Program-made: the position numbers and the translations under genes
Shown here: positions 35,722-44,594 of the stretch, one piece after another
Position numbering within the stretch: the stretch's first letter is position 1
Layout: every line of letters starts with the position of its first letter
DNA from: an uncultured Lutimaribacter sp.
GTDB lineage: Bacteria > Pseudomonadota > Alphaproteobacteria > Rhodobacterales > Rhodobacteraceae
Assembly: GCA_913061505.1 (NCBI GenBank)
Contig: CAJXSO010000018.1
Span: forward strand, 1-55,600
Direction: 5' to 3'
Length of the DNA stretch: 55,600 nucleotides
Notes under the pieces: model-generated
The model's database searches: none
What the model saw: the letters and a program-made list of their open reading frames with translations, nothing else
What the model was told of the DNA's origin: nothing

Positions 35722-37944
35722 TTAGCCGATAATCGCATTTAGCGTGGCCGAGGCGCGCATAACCTGGGCGGTTTTCGCAGCATCTGTGTGGTAATAGCCA
35801 CCCAAATCGGCGGCGTTACCCTGTGCTGCGGCCAGTTCTGCCAGGATCTTTTGCTCGTTATCCGCCAGGGCCTGGGCGATGGGCGCAAAATGCGCGGCCA
35901 TTTCAGCATCGTCTTGCTGGGCGGCCAGGGCTTCGGCCCAGTAGCGCGCAAACCAGTAATGGCTGTCGCGGTTGTCGGGCTGGCCCACTTTACGCTCGGG
36001 CGAGCGGTTGTGATCTAGAATACCCTGGGTGGCCAGCTCGGCCGCGGCGCCCAATACGGCGGCTTTGGCGTTGCCTTTGACATCGGCCAGATAATTCAGC
36101 GATTCAGACAGCGCGCAGAATTCGCCCATCGAATCCCAGCGCAGGTGGTTTTCTTTCACCAACTGTTCCACATGCTTGGGGGCCGAGCCGCCAGCGCCGG
36201 TTTCAAACATGCCACCGCCATTCATCAGCTTGACGATCGACAGCATCTTGGCCGAGGTGCCCAGCTCGAGGATCGGGAACAGATCGGTCAGGTAGTCGCG
36301 CAGCACGTTGCCGGTGATGGCGATGCAATCTGCGCCCTTGGTGATGGTTTCCAGCGCATCACGCGTGGCTTCGCGTGGGGCCATGATCTGGAATTTATCT
36401 GCCACGCCGGCCGCTTGCAGTGCGGGGCGCACCTGGGCAATCAGCTGCGCGTCATGGGCGCGGTTGGCATCCAGCCAGAAAACCGCGCGGAACCCGGTCA
36501 GGCGCTGGCGGTCGATGGCCAGCTGCACCCAGTTTTCGATGGGGGCTTTTTTCACCGTGCAGGCGCGCCAGATATCGCCCGCCTCTACTGTGTGGCTGTG
36601 CAGGGTTTCGCCGTTTTCCAGCACAATGCGAATGGTGCCGTTGCCGGGCGCCTCGAATGTGGTGGGGTGCGAGCCGTATTCTTCGGCCTTTTGGGCCATC
36701 AGGCCAAGGTTTTGCACAGTGCCGGCGCTGCGCGGGTCCAGCGCACCGTTGGCTTTGAAGAAATTGATCGCCTCGTCATAGACCGGGGCATAGCAATTAT
36801 CGGGGATCAGGCAGTTGCTGTCGCCCTCTTTGCCATCGGGGCCCCAGCCCTTGCCGCCGGCGCGAATAAGCGCGGGCATCGAGGCATCGATGATCACATC
36901 AGAGGGCACGTGCAGGTTGGTGATGCCGCGATCGGAATTTACCATATACATGGCTGGGCGATCGGCGTTCAGCGCCTCGATCTCGGCCAGAATTTCGGCA
37001 CCATTTGCCATTTGGGCAATGCGTGCCAGCACATCGCCAAGGCCCGAGTTGGGGTTGACCCCGGCCGCAGCCAGCGCCGGCCCGTGCTTTTCAAACACCG
37101 GCGCCAGCCATGCCTTGACGGCATAGCCAAAGATCACCGGATCGGACACTTTCATCATTGTGGCTTTCAGGTGCAGCGAAAACAGCGTGCCTTCGGCCTT
37201 TGTGGCGGCAATCTGTTCGGCCAGAAATGCCGACAGCGTCTTGACCGACATAAAGGTGGCATCCACGATTTCACCTTCGATCAGCTTCCAGCCCTGTTTC
37301 AGGGTGGTCACACTGCCGTCAGCGGCCACAAATTCGATTTTTGCCGCACCCGCTTGCGCGGCGGTTAGCGTGGCCGAAACCTCGTTTGCGTAAAAATCAT
37401 TGCCCGCCATCGACGACACTTTGGTTTTCGATGTTTTTTCCCAAACACCCATCGAATGGGGGTTTTTCTGGGCATAGTTTTTTACGGCCTTAGCGGCGCG
37501 GCGGTCGGAATTGCCCTCGCGCAGCACTGGGTTCACAGCCGAGCCTTTCAGCGCGTCATAGCGGCTGCGCACGTCTTTTTCCGTGTCTGTGCTGGGTGTT
37601 TCTGGGTAATCGGGCAGCGCATAGCCCTGCGCCTGCAGCTCTTTGATTGCGGCCAGCAGCTGTGGCACCGAGGCCGAGATATTGGGCAGCTTGATCACAT
37701 TGGCCTGCGGGGTTTTTACCAGCTCGCCCAATTCTGCCAGATCGTCGGCTTGGCGCTGATCTTCGCGCAGGTAATCGGGGAAAGCCGCCAAAATGCGGCC
37801 GGCCAATGAAATATCTTTGGTGCCCACCGAAACACCGGCGGCGCCGGCAAATTTCTGGATGATGGGCAAAAACGAGGCCGATGCCAGCTCGGGTGCTTCG
37901 TCGACTTTGGTATAGATGATATCGGGAGTGTTCTGATCAGACAT
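35722..37944 (-). CDS. icd: Monomeric NADP-dependent isocitrate dehydrogenase
   Basis: TCA-cycle isocitrate dehydrogenase of the large monomeric type, 740 residues, unrelated in layout to the dimeric Icd. Signature stretches include [60 protein letters not shown], and [36 protein letters not shown] is well placed before the ATG at 37944. Its promoter region carries a strong inverted repeat at 38001-38024. A separate dimeric icd is not in the window, so I cannot tell whether this is the only one. Confidence 0.97.
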   Translation of the reverse strand: MSDQNTPDIIYTKVDEAPELASASFLPIIQKFAGAAGVSVGTKDISLAGRILAAFPDYLREDQRQADDLAELGELVKTPQANVIKLPNISASVPQLLAAIKELQAQGYALPDYPETPSTDTEKDVRSRYDALKGSAVNPVLREGNSDRRAAKAVKNYAQKNPHSMGVWEKTSKTKVSSMAGNDFYANEVSATLTAAQAGAAKIEFVAADGSVTTLKQGWKLIEGEIVDATFMSVKTLSAFLAEQIAATKAEGTLFSLHLKATMMKVSDPVIFGYAVKAWLAPVFEKHGPALAAAGVNPNSGLGDVLARIAQMANGAEILAEIEALNADRPAMYMVNSDRGITNLHVPSDVIIDASMPALIRAGGKGWGPDGKEGDSNCLIPDNCYAPVYDEAINFFKANGALDPRSAGTVQNLGLMAQKAEEYGSHPTTFEAPGNGTIRIVLENGETLHSHTVEAGDIWRACTVKKAPIENWVQLAIDRQRLTGFRAVFWLDANRAHDAQLIAQVRPALQAAGVADKFQIMAPREATRDALETITKGADCIAITGNVLRDYLTDLFPILELGTSAKMLSIVKLMNGGGMFETGAGGSAPKHVEQLVKENHLRWDSMGEFCALSESLNYLADVKGNAKAAVLGAAAELATQGILDHNRSPERKVGQPDNRDSHYWFARYWAEALAAQQDDAEMAAHFAPIAQALADNEQKILAELAAAQGNAADLGGYYHTDAAKTAQVMRASATLNAIIG

Positions 37945-38000
37945 GGGACAACCGCCTTTGTTGAGTCCCGCCCCTCATAGGCCAAGCAGGGCGCGGCATC

Positions 38001-38024
38001 AACAGTATACATAGGTATACAGTT
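38001..38024. promoter_or_regulatory. Operator-like palindrome in the icd promoter
   Basis: Arms AACAGTATAC and GTATACAGTT surround ATAG; 9 of 10 positions are symmetric, and each arm contains the palindrome GTATAC, so two half-sites sit 10 bp apart on one face of the helix. On the minus strand the right half gives TATACT (complement of 38004-38009), a plausible -10 for icd about 60 bp upstream of its start. A repressor is likely, identity unknown; GTATAC cores are common in GntR-type operators. Confidence 0.6.
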
Positions 38025-38050
38025 AAAATCTGCGACACTCGGCCACGCAT

Positions 38051-40648
38051 CTAGCTGTGGTCTTGGCCAACAACCCTGTGCAGCGCGTCGCAATCGGCAA
38101 TCGCCTTATCGGTGATTTGCCAACAGCTGTGAATTTGCTGTGCCAAGCTTTGCAATTCAGCGGCTTCAGCTGCGGGCGCGCGCAGCTCTAGCCAGCTTAG
38201 CAGGGCGCTTAGCCGCTTGGCGCTGAAAATTCCGGCCGATCCTGCCATGCGATGCGCCTCGAATGCCAGCGCATCGCGCTGTGCGTGCTGTTGCAGCGGG
38301 CCATTAACAAATTCGCTCATTTCGGCGCGAAACATTTTTAGCGCCTTGGCCAAGGCGGTGCCGGGCATATCTTGTACCAAAAGATCCAATTCCGCCATGT
38401 CCAGAATGGGCACCTCTTGGCCGGGCATGGTATCGGCGCCCGGCGGGGCCATGGCGGTGCCCGTTACCGCATTGGCAAGCGTTTGGCGCAGGGTTTCGCG
38501 CGATAGCGGTTTGGTGATCACATATTCCATGCCGGCGTCAAAAAAGCGATGTGCCTCGCCCGGCAGGGCATGGGCAGTGGCGGCAACGATGGGGGTTTGG
38601 GCATTGGGCCCGGTGCCCGCCCGGATGGCACGGGTGGCGGCCATACCATCGATTTCGGGCATCGAGATATCCATCAAGATCACATCGAATTTTTGCTCTT
38701 GCGCCATGTCTATGCCAGCCCTGCCATCATTGGCCTCGACCACGCTGTGGCCATCGCGTTCCAGCATTTCGCGGGCCACCATCCGGTTAACGGCATTGTC
38801 TTCGACCACCAGCACCCGCAGGCCGGGCTGTGCAAAGCTGGGCGCTGGGCTGTTCGCTGGCGTGGTTTGCGGCGGTTCTTCGGGGGCCTCATCGGCCGAT
38901 AGCGGCAAACGCACCCAAAATACGCTGCCTTGCCCTGGTTCGCTGACCGCATCCAAATGCCCGCCCAGCGCCTGCGTTAGCCGCTTGGCAATGCCAAGGC
39001 CCAGCCCGGTGCCCTCGGAGGCGCGGCCATAAGAGGTATCGATGGTTTCGAAATCTTCGAAAATGCGATCTAGGTCATCCTCGCCGATGCCAATGCCGGT
39101 ATCGATGACGCGAATATCGACATAGGCCGCATCTGGGCCTGTTTCTGCCTCGATCGTCACCTGGCCATTGCGGGTGAATTTGATGGCGTTGCTGACAAGG
39201 TTCAGCAGCACCTGGCGCAGGCGATCAGGGTCGGAATAAAGCGCATTCATGCCATTGGGCGGCGTGTTCACCACCACGATATTGCCATTTTCGCGCGCGC
39301 GGCCAGATTGGCTGTCGGCGATTTCATGCAACAGCGCGACCAAATCAAAAGCCCGCTTGAGCATGGGCATTTTGCCCGCATCCAGCCGCGATACATCTAG
39401 CACATCGTTGATATGGGTCAGCAAAACATGGCTGGATTTGCGAATAACCTGCAGATAGCGGTTGGTTTCTGCATCGGTGGTGCTGGGGTTGATCAGCTCG
39501 AGCGTGCCTAAAATGCCGTTCAGCGGCGTGCGCATCTCGTGGCTCATCACCGCCAGCAGCTCGGCTTTCGATTTTTCCCCAGCGATGGCGCGGTCGCGCG
39601 CCTGGGTCAGCTCGGCCTGGGCGCTCATCCGTTCGGAAATATCGCGGATCAGGCCAATAAACACGTCGCCTTGGGCGGTTTTGGCAAGGTCTAGCACCAT
39701 TTCCACAGGAAATTCGCGCCCTGATTTATGCATGGCGGTCAGGTTCAGCACCCCCTGCCCAATCACCCGAGACCGTTTGCCAGATAAATAGCGCTGCATG
39801 CCAATGTGATGTTGCTGGCGCAGATGTTTGGGAATGATCATCTGCGCCATATCGCCATTGATCGCCTCGGCGCGGGTATAGCCAAACACCCGTTCGGCGG
39901 CGCCGTTATATTCGATAATGCGCCCGGTTGTGTCTGATAAGATCACCGCATCCAAACTGGTTTCGATGATCTTTTGCATCCTGTCGCGGGTTTGGGCGAT
40001 TTCTTGTGCATCTGCACGCGATTTTGCCGCCAGACGCGCCAAGACAGCCACCAACAGGCCCAGAATAAGCACCAAAACCGTGGTTAAAATGGCAATGCCC
40101 ACCAGCGTGTTATACACATCCTGGCGCTGTTGATCGCTTTTGCGGGAAAACAGGCGCAGGCCTGCCAAGGCGATATTGCGCGCAAACAGCCTGTGTTGCA
40201 GCGCGCTTTCCTGCACATCGGGCAAGGCTGCGCGCAATGCTGTGTCTGGCCCGTCGATCAGCGGTGCGGTGGCATCAAGATAGCCGCGCAGCTGGCCCAA
40301 ATTGCGGGCCACCTCGGGGTCGGCGCGCAGCTCGGCGTAGATCGGGCTTTCCTCTAGCAATGCGATGCGGCTGTAGAAGACATCAAAGCGTTGGCGCACA
40401 GCGGTTAGGGTGGCGGCTGGGTTTTGGTGCCCTTCGCCCGCCAAAGCGGCCAATGTCAAAAGCTCGATCTCGGGCTGTGAAAGCACCCATTGCACGTTGT
40501 CGTTTGGGTCTTTCGAAAGCTGGTTGATCTGGGTGCGCACATCGGCGGCAAAATACAAAATCGTCAGCAACAGCGCCAAAACGGCCGCGGTCAGGGGCCA
40601 AAACCGCCTGTTGCCCCGAACGGCCAAGTTGGCAATGTTACGCACCAT
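38051..40648 (-). CDS. Membrane hybrid histidine kinase (PAS-HisKA-HATPase-REC-Hpt)
   Basis: Tripartite sensor kinase of 865 residues. Membrane helices at about 17-35 and 182-205 enclose a periplasmic sensor of about 145 residues with no domain I recognise. Then come a PAS domain (about 225-340, DAVILSDTTGRIIEYNGAAERVFGYT), HisKA with phospho-His370 (AVMSHEMRTPLNG), HATPase (NLVSNAIKFT, DTGIGIG, GTGLGLGIAK), a receiver with Asp660 (VILMDISMPEIDG) and a terminal Hpt with His799 (EAHRMAGSAG). Such kinases pass phosphate to a separate regulator; the divergent LuxR-type regulator at 41475 is the obvious partner. The molybdopterin-fold gene directly upstream shares its strand. Confidence 0.9.
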   Translation of the reverse strand: MVRNIANLAVRGNRRFWPLTAAVLALLLTILYFAADVRTQINQLSKDPNDNVQWVLSQPEIELLTLAALAGEGHQNPAATLTAVRQRFDVFYSRIALLEESPIYAELRADPEVARNLGQLRGYLDATAPLIDGPDTALRAALPDVQESALQHRLFARNIALAGLRLFSRKSDQQRQDVYNTLVGIAILTTVLVLILGLLVAVLARLAAKSRADAQEIAQTRDRMQKIIETSLDAVILSDTTGRIIEYNGAAERVFGYTRAEAINGDMAQMIIPKHLRQQHHIGMQRYLSGKRSRVIGQGVLNLTAMHKSGREFPVEMVLDLAKTAQGDVFIGLIRDISERMSAQAELTQARDRAIAGEKSKAELLAVMSHEMRTPLNGILGTLELINPSTTDAETNRYLQVIRKSSHVLLTHINDVLDVSRLDAGKMPMLKRAFDLVALLHEIADSQSGRARENGNIVVVNTPPNGMNALYSDPDRLRQVLLNLVSNAIKFTRNGQVTIEAETGPDAAYVDIRVIDTGIGIGEDDLDRIFEDFETIDTSYGRASEGTGLGLGIAKRLTQALGGHLDAVSEPGQGSVFWVRLPLSADEAPEEPPQTTPANSPAPSFAQPGLRVLVVEDNAVNRMVAREMLERDGHSVVEANDGRAGIDMAQEQKFDVILMDISMPEIDGMAATRAIRAGTGPNAQTPIVAATAHALPGEAHRFFDAGMEYVITKPLSRETLRQTLANAVTGTAMAPPGADTMPGQEVPILDMAELDLLVQDMPGTALAKALKMFRAEMSEFVNGPLQQHAQRDALAFEAHRMAGSAGIFSAKRLSALLSWLELRAPAAEAAELQSLAQQIHSCWQITDKAIADCDALHRVVGQDHS

Positions 40649-40671
40649 CTTCGCCTGCCCGGTGTTGGTGG

Positions 40672-41196
40672 TTATGGAACCAGTGTAAGGCGCGCCAGCT
40701 GCCAGATGCTACGTGAAAAATAAATCTCGGACTGAAAGCGATTATCGCTGTCATAGGGATAAACGATCCACAAAGGCCCCTTTTGGCGCACCGACATTGG
40801 CTGCCCATCCAGATGCCAAGCCAACAGCGCGTGCCCCTCTAGCAGGTCGGCCACCGGGATTTCCACGGTGTAATCGTTAATGGCACTGGCCTGGATTGTG
40901 CCGCTGGTGATGCCCAAACGCTGCAGCAATGCGGCCATTGGCGTGCCGGTAAAGCTGCGCAGGCCTTCTGTCCAAATGGTGGAGGTTTCGATGGTTTTTG
41001 TGCCAATCTCGGCCAACATCGCCTGATCGAACACCGCCAGATCGCCACTGTTTTGGCCCGATATCGGGCCTGCGACGGTTAAAATAACCTCGCCTGTCGG
41101 GTTTGGCAGCGGCTGCGCGGTGGCCGCCCCTGCAATAAACAGCGCCGATATGCACAGCATAACGCATCGCTGGACCAAGACAGAAAAAAACCTCAT
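40672..41196 (-). CDS. Exported molybdopterin-binding-fold protein
   Basis: Secreted protein of 174 residues with a sulfite-oxidase-type (oxidoreductase molybdopterin-binding) fold. Residues 1-28 form a signal peptide ending GAATA before QPLP. The fold is seen in VILTVAGPISG, SFTGTPMAALLQRLGI, VEIPVADLL, ALLAWHLDGQPM and KGPLWIVYPYD. The mature chain has no cysteine at all, so it cannot ligate molybdenum like sulfite oxidase; the only cysteines are in the signal peptide. It lies 23 bp upstream of the hybrid kinase and may be a periplasmic ligand-binding accessory of that sensor. ATG 41196, after GGAGG, is preferred to GTG 41202. Confidence 0.75.
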   Translation of the reverse strand: MRFFSVLVQRCVMLCISALFIAGAATAQPLPNPTGEVILTVAGPISGQNSGDLAVFDQAMLAEIGTKTIETSTIWTEGLRSFTGTPMAALLQRLGITSGTIQASAINDYTVEIPVADLLEGHALLAWHLDGQPMSVRQKGPLWIVYPYDSDNRFQSEIYFSRSIWQLARLTLVP

Positions 41197-41281
41197 GAGC
41201 ACCTCCGGAACCTATTGGATGTGCATAATAAACCAAAGTATCTAAAATCTAAGGGCTAAGTGTGAGAGAAATGGGAAATAC

Positions 41282-41408
41282 GGGTATCGTGTTATACCCA
41301 AAAGGGTATGTATGCGGGCAATCCGACACTTAGTGCCCATATGAGACATTTAAACCAAAGAATTTCACCGATACGCTATGCTTTCAGGGTTTGCCCATTC
41401 TTGGGTAT
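41282..41408. repeat. Repeated GGGTAT motifs between the sensor and regulator genes
   Basis: The hexamer GGGTAT occurs at 41282-41287, inverted as ATACCC at 41294-41299, again at 41304-41309 and at 41403-41408. The middle two form the palindrome ATACCC-AAAA-GGGTAT. They lie in the 278-bp divergent gap between the molybdopterin-fold gene and the LuxR-type regulator, a likely control region, possibly bound by that regulator itself. Confidence 0.5.
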
Positions 41409-41474
41409 GTTGCCGCCAAATAACTAAAGCGCCACTGCCATCCTTTGCGCAGCTGGGCCATCCGGGAAGCGACG

Positions 41475-42083
41475 ATGAGCATAAAAATTCTCGTAGCCGA
41501 CGATCACGACCTTGTGCGTGAAACGATCGCGGCTTTTTTGAAAGAATCCGATATCGACGAGGTGAAAACCGTCGCCAATCTGGAAGAGGCCATTGCCGCA
41601 GCCGAACAGAACGGCGCCTATGATCTGGTGCTTCTTGATTATGACATGCCAGGCATGAACGGGCTGGAGGGCCTGCAGCGCATGAAACGGGCAAATGCCG
41701 AAAAGGCTGTTGCCATTCTATCTGGTGCCGCATCGCGCGAGGTGGCGGAAGCTGCGCTGAAAAATGGTGCGCAGGGGTTTATCCCAAAAACCCTGGGCGC
41801 GCGTTCGCTGGTTACAGCCGCACGGTTCATGGTGGCGGGCGAGGTATATGCCCCCCTGGAATTTATGCGCAAAAAACCCGAAGATCACACCGGCCCGCTA
41901 TCGCCCCGCGAATTAGAGGTGCTGCGCGGCATATGCGATGGCAAATCCAACAAGGAAATTGCCCGCGATTGCAGCTTGCAGGAAGTGACCGTGAAAATGC
42001 ACGTCAAAACCCTAAGCCGCAAATTGGGTGCGCGTAACCGCACACATGCCGCCATGATCGCGCGCGACCGCTGCCTGATTTAG
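41475..42083 (+). CDS. LuxR/NarL-family response regulator
   Basis: Two-component regulator of 202 residues. The receiver domain has the acidic pocket DDHD (9-12), phospho-Asp55 in LVLLDYDMPGMNG, and Lys105 in FIPKT. The LuxR-type helix-turn-helix is LSPRELEVLRGICDGKSNKEIARDCSLQEVTVKMHVKTLSRKLGARN (142 onward). GGGAAG at 41464-41469 supports the start at 41475. It is divergent from the hybrid kinase unit and is the likely phosphate acceptor. Its target genes cannot be read from the sequence, beyond the repeated motifs upstream. Confidence 0.93.
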   Translation: MSIKILVADDHDLVRETIAAFLKESDIDEVKTVANLEEAIAAAEQNGAYDLVLLDYDMPGMNGLEGLQRMKRANAEKAVAILSGAASREVAEAALKNGAQGFIPKTLGARSLVTAARFMVAGEVYAPLEFMRKKPEDHTGPLSPRELEVLRGICDGKSNKEIARDCSLQEVTVKMHVKTLSRKLGARNRTHAAMIARDRCLI

Positions 42084-42086
42084 GCG

Positions 42087-42749
42087 CTATTTTGCAAAAG
42101 CCGCGGCACTGCCCCACAGTGCCTTTACCCGCTGGTCGCGCCCGCACGACTGGCGGTAGCGCTCGTATGCTTTGGCCTGCCGCAAGGGGCCAAACCGCGT
42201 TAGCACCAGTTTCTGGCCTTTGTAATAATCTTGGTGATACGCCTCGGCTGGCCAAAACTGGGTGGCTGGCAAAACCGGTGTCACCACTTTTACCCCAAGC
42301 GCGGTTTCTGCCGCAGCAATGGCTTGCTGTGCCATTTGCCGCTGGCCTGGGTTGGCCACAAAAATGGCACTGCGGTAGCTGGCGCCCCGGTCACAAAACT
42401 GCCCGCCATCATCTGTTGGGTCGATCGAGCGCAGGAACATATCCAACAGCTGCCGCCGGCTGATTTGTGCGGGGTCAAATGTGATTTCGACCGCCTCGTA
42501 ATGGCCAGTGCCACCGGCTGTTACCTGCTTATAGGTCGGGTTGGCCAGCTGCCCCCCGGTATAGCCCGACACCGCGCCCAAAACGCCGGGCAGTTTTTCA
42601 AAATCGGCCTCGACGCACCAAAAACAGCCGCCCGCCACTACCAATGTTTCGTGGGCCTGGGCATGGGCCCGCGGGCCTTGCACCCAAAACCCCAGGGCCA
42701 TGGCCAAGATCAGCGTGACGGTTTTCAAAACATCGATGGTGTGGCGCAT
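42087..42749 (-). CDS. msrA: Exported peptide methionine sulfoxide reductase MsrA
   Basis: Reduces methionine-S-sulfoxide in proteins, 220 residues. The catalytic motif is GCFWC (41-45, nucleophile Cys42), with [18 protein letters not shown] and the resolving-cysteine candidates in GGQFCDRG and YRQSCGRD. An N-terminal signal peptide ([19 protein letters not shown]...AHAQA) marks it as periplasmic, unlike the usual cytosolic MsrA. The start at 42749 follows GGAGGG. Periplasmic MsrA needs a membrane reductant; none is adjacent. Its 3' end is 3 bp from the convergent regulator gene. Confidence 0.94.
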   Translation of the reverse strand: MRHTIDVLKTVTLILAMALGFWVQGPRAHAQAHETLVVAGGCFWCVEADFEKLPGVLGAVSGYTGGQLANPTYKQVTAGGTGHYEAVEITFDPAQISRRQLLDMFLRSIDPTDDGGQFCDRGASYRSAIFVANPGQRQMAQQAIAAAETALGVKVVTPVLPATQFWPAEAYHQDYYKGQKLVLTRFGPLRQAKAYERYRQSCGRDQRVKALWGSAAAFAK

Positions 42750-42899
42750 CTTACCCTCCAGTATTTGGCCCAGCATGCGTGGCGCGGCGTGGTTTGGCCA
42801 GTTGCTGACATGATTTGTCACGCAAGCTTGAGCAGGGGTGAGCATCTTCCCCCCGCCACGGTTTCCCGTTAGCCTCGCCCAAAAATACCGGAGCGCCCC

Positions 42900-43808
42900 A
42901 TGACCGATCACGTAACCACCCACCAAGCCGAAGACGACGCGCGAAACGAAGATATCCAGATCTGGCTGAACGGCCGCGTTGTGCCAAAGGCCCAGGCCTT
43001 GGTCAGCGTATATGACAGCGGTTTCATGCTGGGCGATGGCGTGTGGGAGGGGCTGCGCCTGTATAATGGCACATGGGCGTTTCTAGACGAACATATGGAC
43101 CGGCTGTTTGAAGCGGCCAAAGCCATTGATCTGGATATCGGGCTTACCCGTGCCCAAGTGGTAAAGGCACTGGAAGACACGCGCCATGCCAATGGCATGC
43201 ACACCGATGCCCATGCCCGCCTGATGGTGACGCGTGGCGTAAAGATGCGGCCCTTTCAGCACCCCTCGCTGTCGCGCTCGGGGCCGACGGTGGCGATTAT
43301 CTGCGAACATTCCCGGCCCAAAATTCCGCGGCCCATTCGGCTGGCCACAGTGCCGCATCTGCGCGGGCTGCCGATGACCCAAGACCCTAAGCTGAACAGC
43401 CATTCAAAGCTGAATTGCATTCTGGCCTGTATCGCCGCTGAAAAGGCCGGCGCCGACGAGGCGCTGATGTTAGATGTGCATGGCTTTGTGAATACCACCA
43501 ACGCCTGCAATTTTTTCATCGTGCGCAAGGGGCAGGTTTGGACCAGCACGGGCGATTACTGCATGAATGGTATCACCCGGCAAAAAGTGATCGATCTGTG
43601 CCGCGCAAACGATATTCCGGTGTTCGAGCGTAATTTCAGCCTGGTTGACACCTATGGCGCTGACGAGGCGTTTTTAACCGGCACGTTTGGTGCGCAAACG
43701 CCGGTTTCCGAAATTGATGGGCGCCAGATTGGCACAGGTGCCATGGGCCCTGTCACCGAACGGTTGCGCGCACTTTACAAAGATCTCATCGCGCGCAGCT
43801 GCGCCTGA
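42900..43808 (+). CDS. Class IV (branched-chain/D-amino-acid type) PLP aminotransferase
   Basis: Fold-type IV PLP aminotransferase of 302 residues. Landmarks are [21 protein letters not shown], the PLP lysine probably Lys164 in [33 protein letters not shown] and the nucleotide-site-like [10 protein letters not shown]. It could make or break branched-chain amino acids or act on D-amino acids or 4-amino-4-deoxychorismate; sequence alone does not decide. The next gene, 22 bp on, is a P-loop sulfotransferase-like protein; plants have proteins in which these two domains are fused. The gene is divergent from msrA across 150 bp. Confidence 0.9.
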   Translation: MTDHVTTHQAEDDARNEDIQIWLNGRVVPKAQALVSVYDSGFMLGDGVWEGLRLYNGTWAFLDEHMDRLFEAAKAIDLDIGLTRAQVVKALEDTRHANGMHTDAHARLMVTRGVKMRPFQHPSLSRSGPTVAIICEHSRPKIPRPIRLATVPHLRGLPMTQDPKLNSHSKLNCILACIAAEKAGADEALMLDVHGFVNTTNACNFFIVRKGQVWTSTGDYCMNGITRQKVIDLCRANDIPVFERNFSLVDTYGADEAFLTGTFGAQTPVSEIDGRQIGTGAMGPVTERLRALYKDLIARSCA

Positions 43809-43830
43809 TACGGCAAAAAAGGACAAAAAA

Positions 43831-44535
43831 ATGCGCATCGCTATGTGGTCTGGCCCCAGAAATATTTCAACGGCCATGATGTATGCTTTTGCCAACCGTG
43901 CCGATTGCGCGGCCTGGGACGAGCCGTTTTACGCCCCATACCTGGCCGAAACCGGGCTGGCGCACCCAATGTCCGCTGAAATTCTGGCCCAACATGAAAC
44001 CAACCCCGAAATCGTGGCGCAGCGCTGTTTAGGCCCTATTCCGGGGGAAAAAGCGCATTTTTACATGAAGCATATGCCGCTGCATATGTTGGCGCAATTT
44101 CCGTTGGATTGGGCCGATAGCTGCGTGAATGTGCATCTTATCCGCCATCCCGCGCGGGTGGTGGCCAGCTATTCGGCCAAACGCGAAAACCCAACCCTGG
44201 CCGATATTGGCTTTGCCCAGCAGGTGGCGTTTTTTCAGCGCTTTCCCGGCCCTGTTCTGGATAGCGCCGACATTCGCGAAAACCCGGCCGGCATGATACA
44301 GGCGCTTTGCGCTGAAATTGGCCTGCCATTCGATCCTAACATGCTGGTTTGGCCCGCAGGCCCCCGCAGCTTTGATGGCATTTGGGCGGCACATTGGTAT
44401 CATCAGGTGCACAAATCTACCGGGTTTGCCGGCGCCGAAGGCCCAATGCCCGCGTTAGAGGGGGAAAATGCCGCTTTGGCGCAGGCCGCGCTGCCCTATT
44501 ACCAGGCGCTGGCCGCGCAAAAACTGCAGTGTTAG
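43831..44535 (+). CDS. P-loop sulfotransferase-like protein linked to the aminotransferase
   Basis: Protein of 234 residues with a sulfotransferase-like P-loop start, MRIAMWSGPRNISTAMMYAFANR, followed by WDEPFYAPYL, HFYMKHM, VNVHLIRHPARVVASYSAKRENP (the 3'-phosphate-binding-like Arg/Ser stretch) and ICAEIG-like segments. The same N-terminal pattern is, to my knowledge, fused to an aminotransferase domain in plant branched-chain-aminotransferase-like proteins. True sulfotransferase activity is not assured. The start at 43831 was chosen because it opens directly on the conserved motif; AAAAGGAC lies upstream. A strong terminator follows. Confidence 0.75.
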   Translation: MRIAMWSGPRNISTAMMYAFANRADCAAWDEPFYAPYLAETGLAHPMSAEILAQHETNPEIVAQRCLGPIPGEKAHFYMKHMPLHMLAQFPLDWADSCVNVHLIRHPARVVASYSAKRENPTLADIGFAQQVAFFQRFPGPVLDSADIRENPAGMIQALCAEIGLPFDPNMLVWPAGPRSFDGIWAAHWYHQVHKSTGFAGAEGPMPALEGENAALAQAALPYYQALAAQKLQC

Positions 44536-44541
44536 AGACAA

Positions 44542-44577
44542 AAAAACCCGCCTTTGGCCATGCCAAGGCGGGTTTTT
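44542..44577. terminator. Bidirectional terminator between the P-loop gene and argG
   Basis: AAAAACCCGCCTT pairs with AAGGCGGGTTTTT, with a small inner GGC/GCC helix. Plus strand ends in TTTTT; the minus strand has seven T. It lies between two convergent genes. Confidence 0.9.
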
Positions 44578-44594
44578 ACATATGCTAGGTGCGT

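Noticed and set aside
36145-37368. Long open frame on the plus strand (407 codons) inside icd
   Set aside because: It is antisense to a full-length, well-conserved isocitrate dehydrogenase, has a His/Gly/Gln-rich composition without any recognisable domain, and arises from the codon bias of a GC-rich gene.
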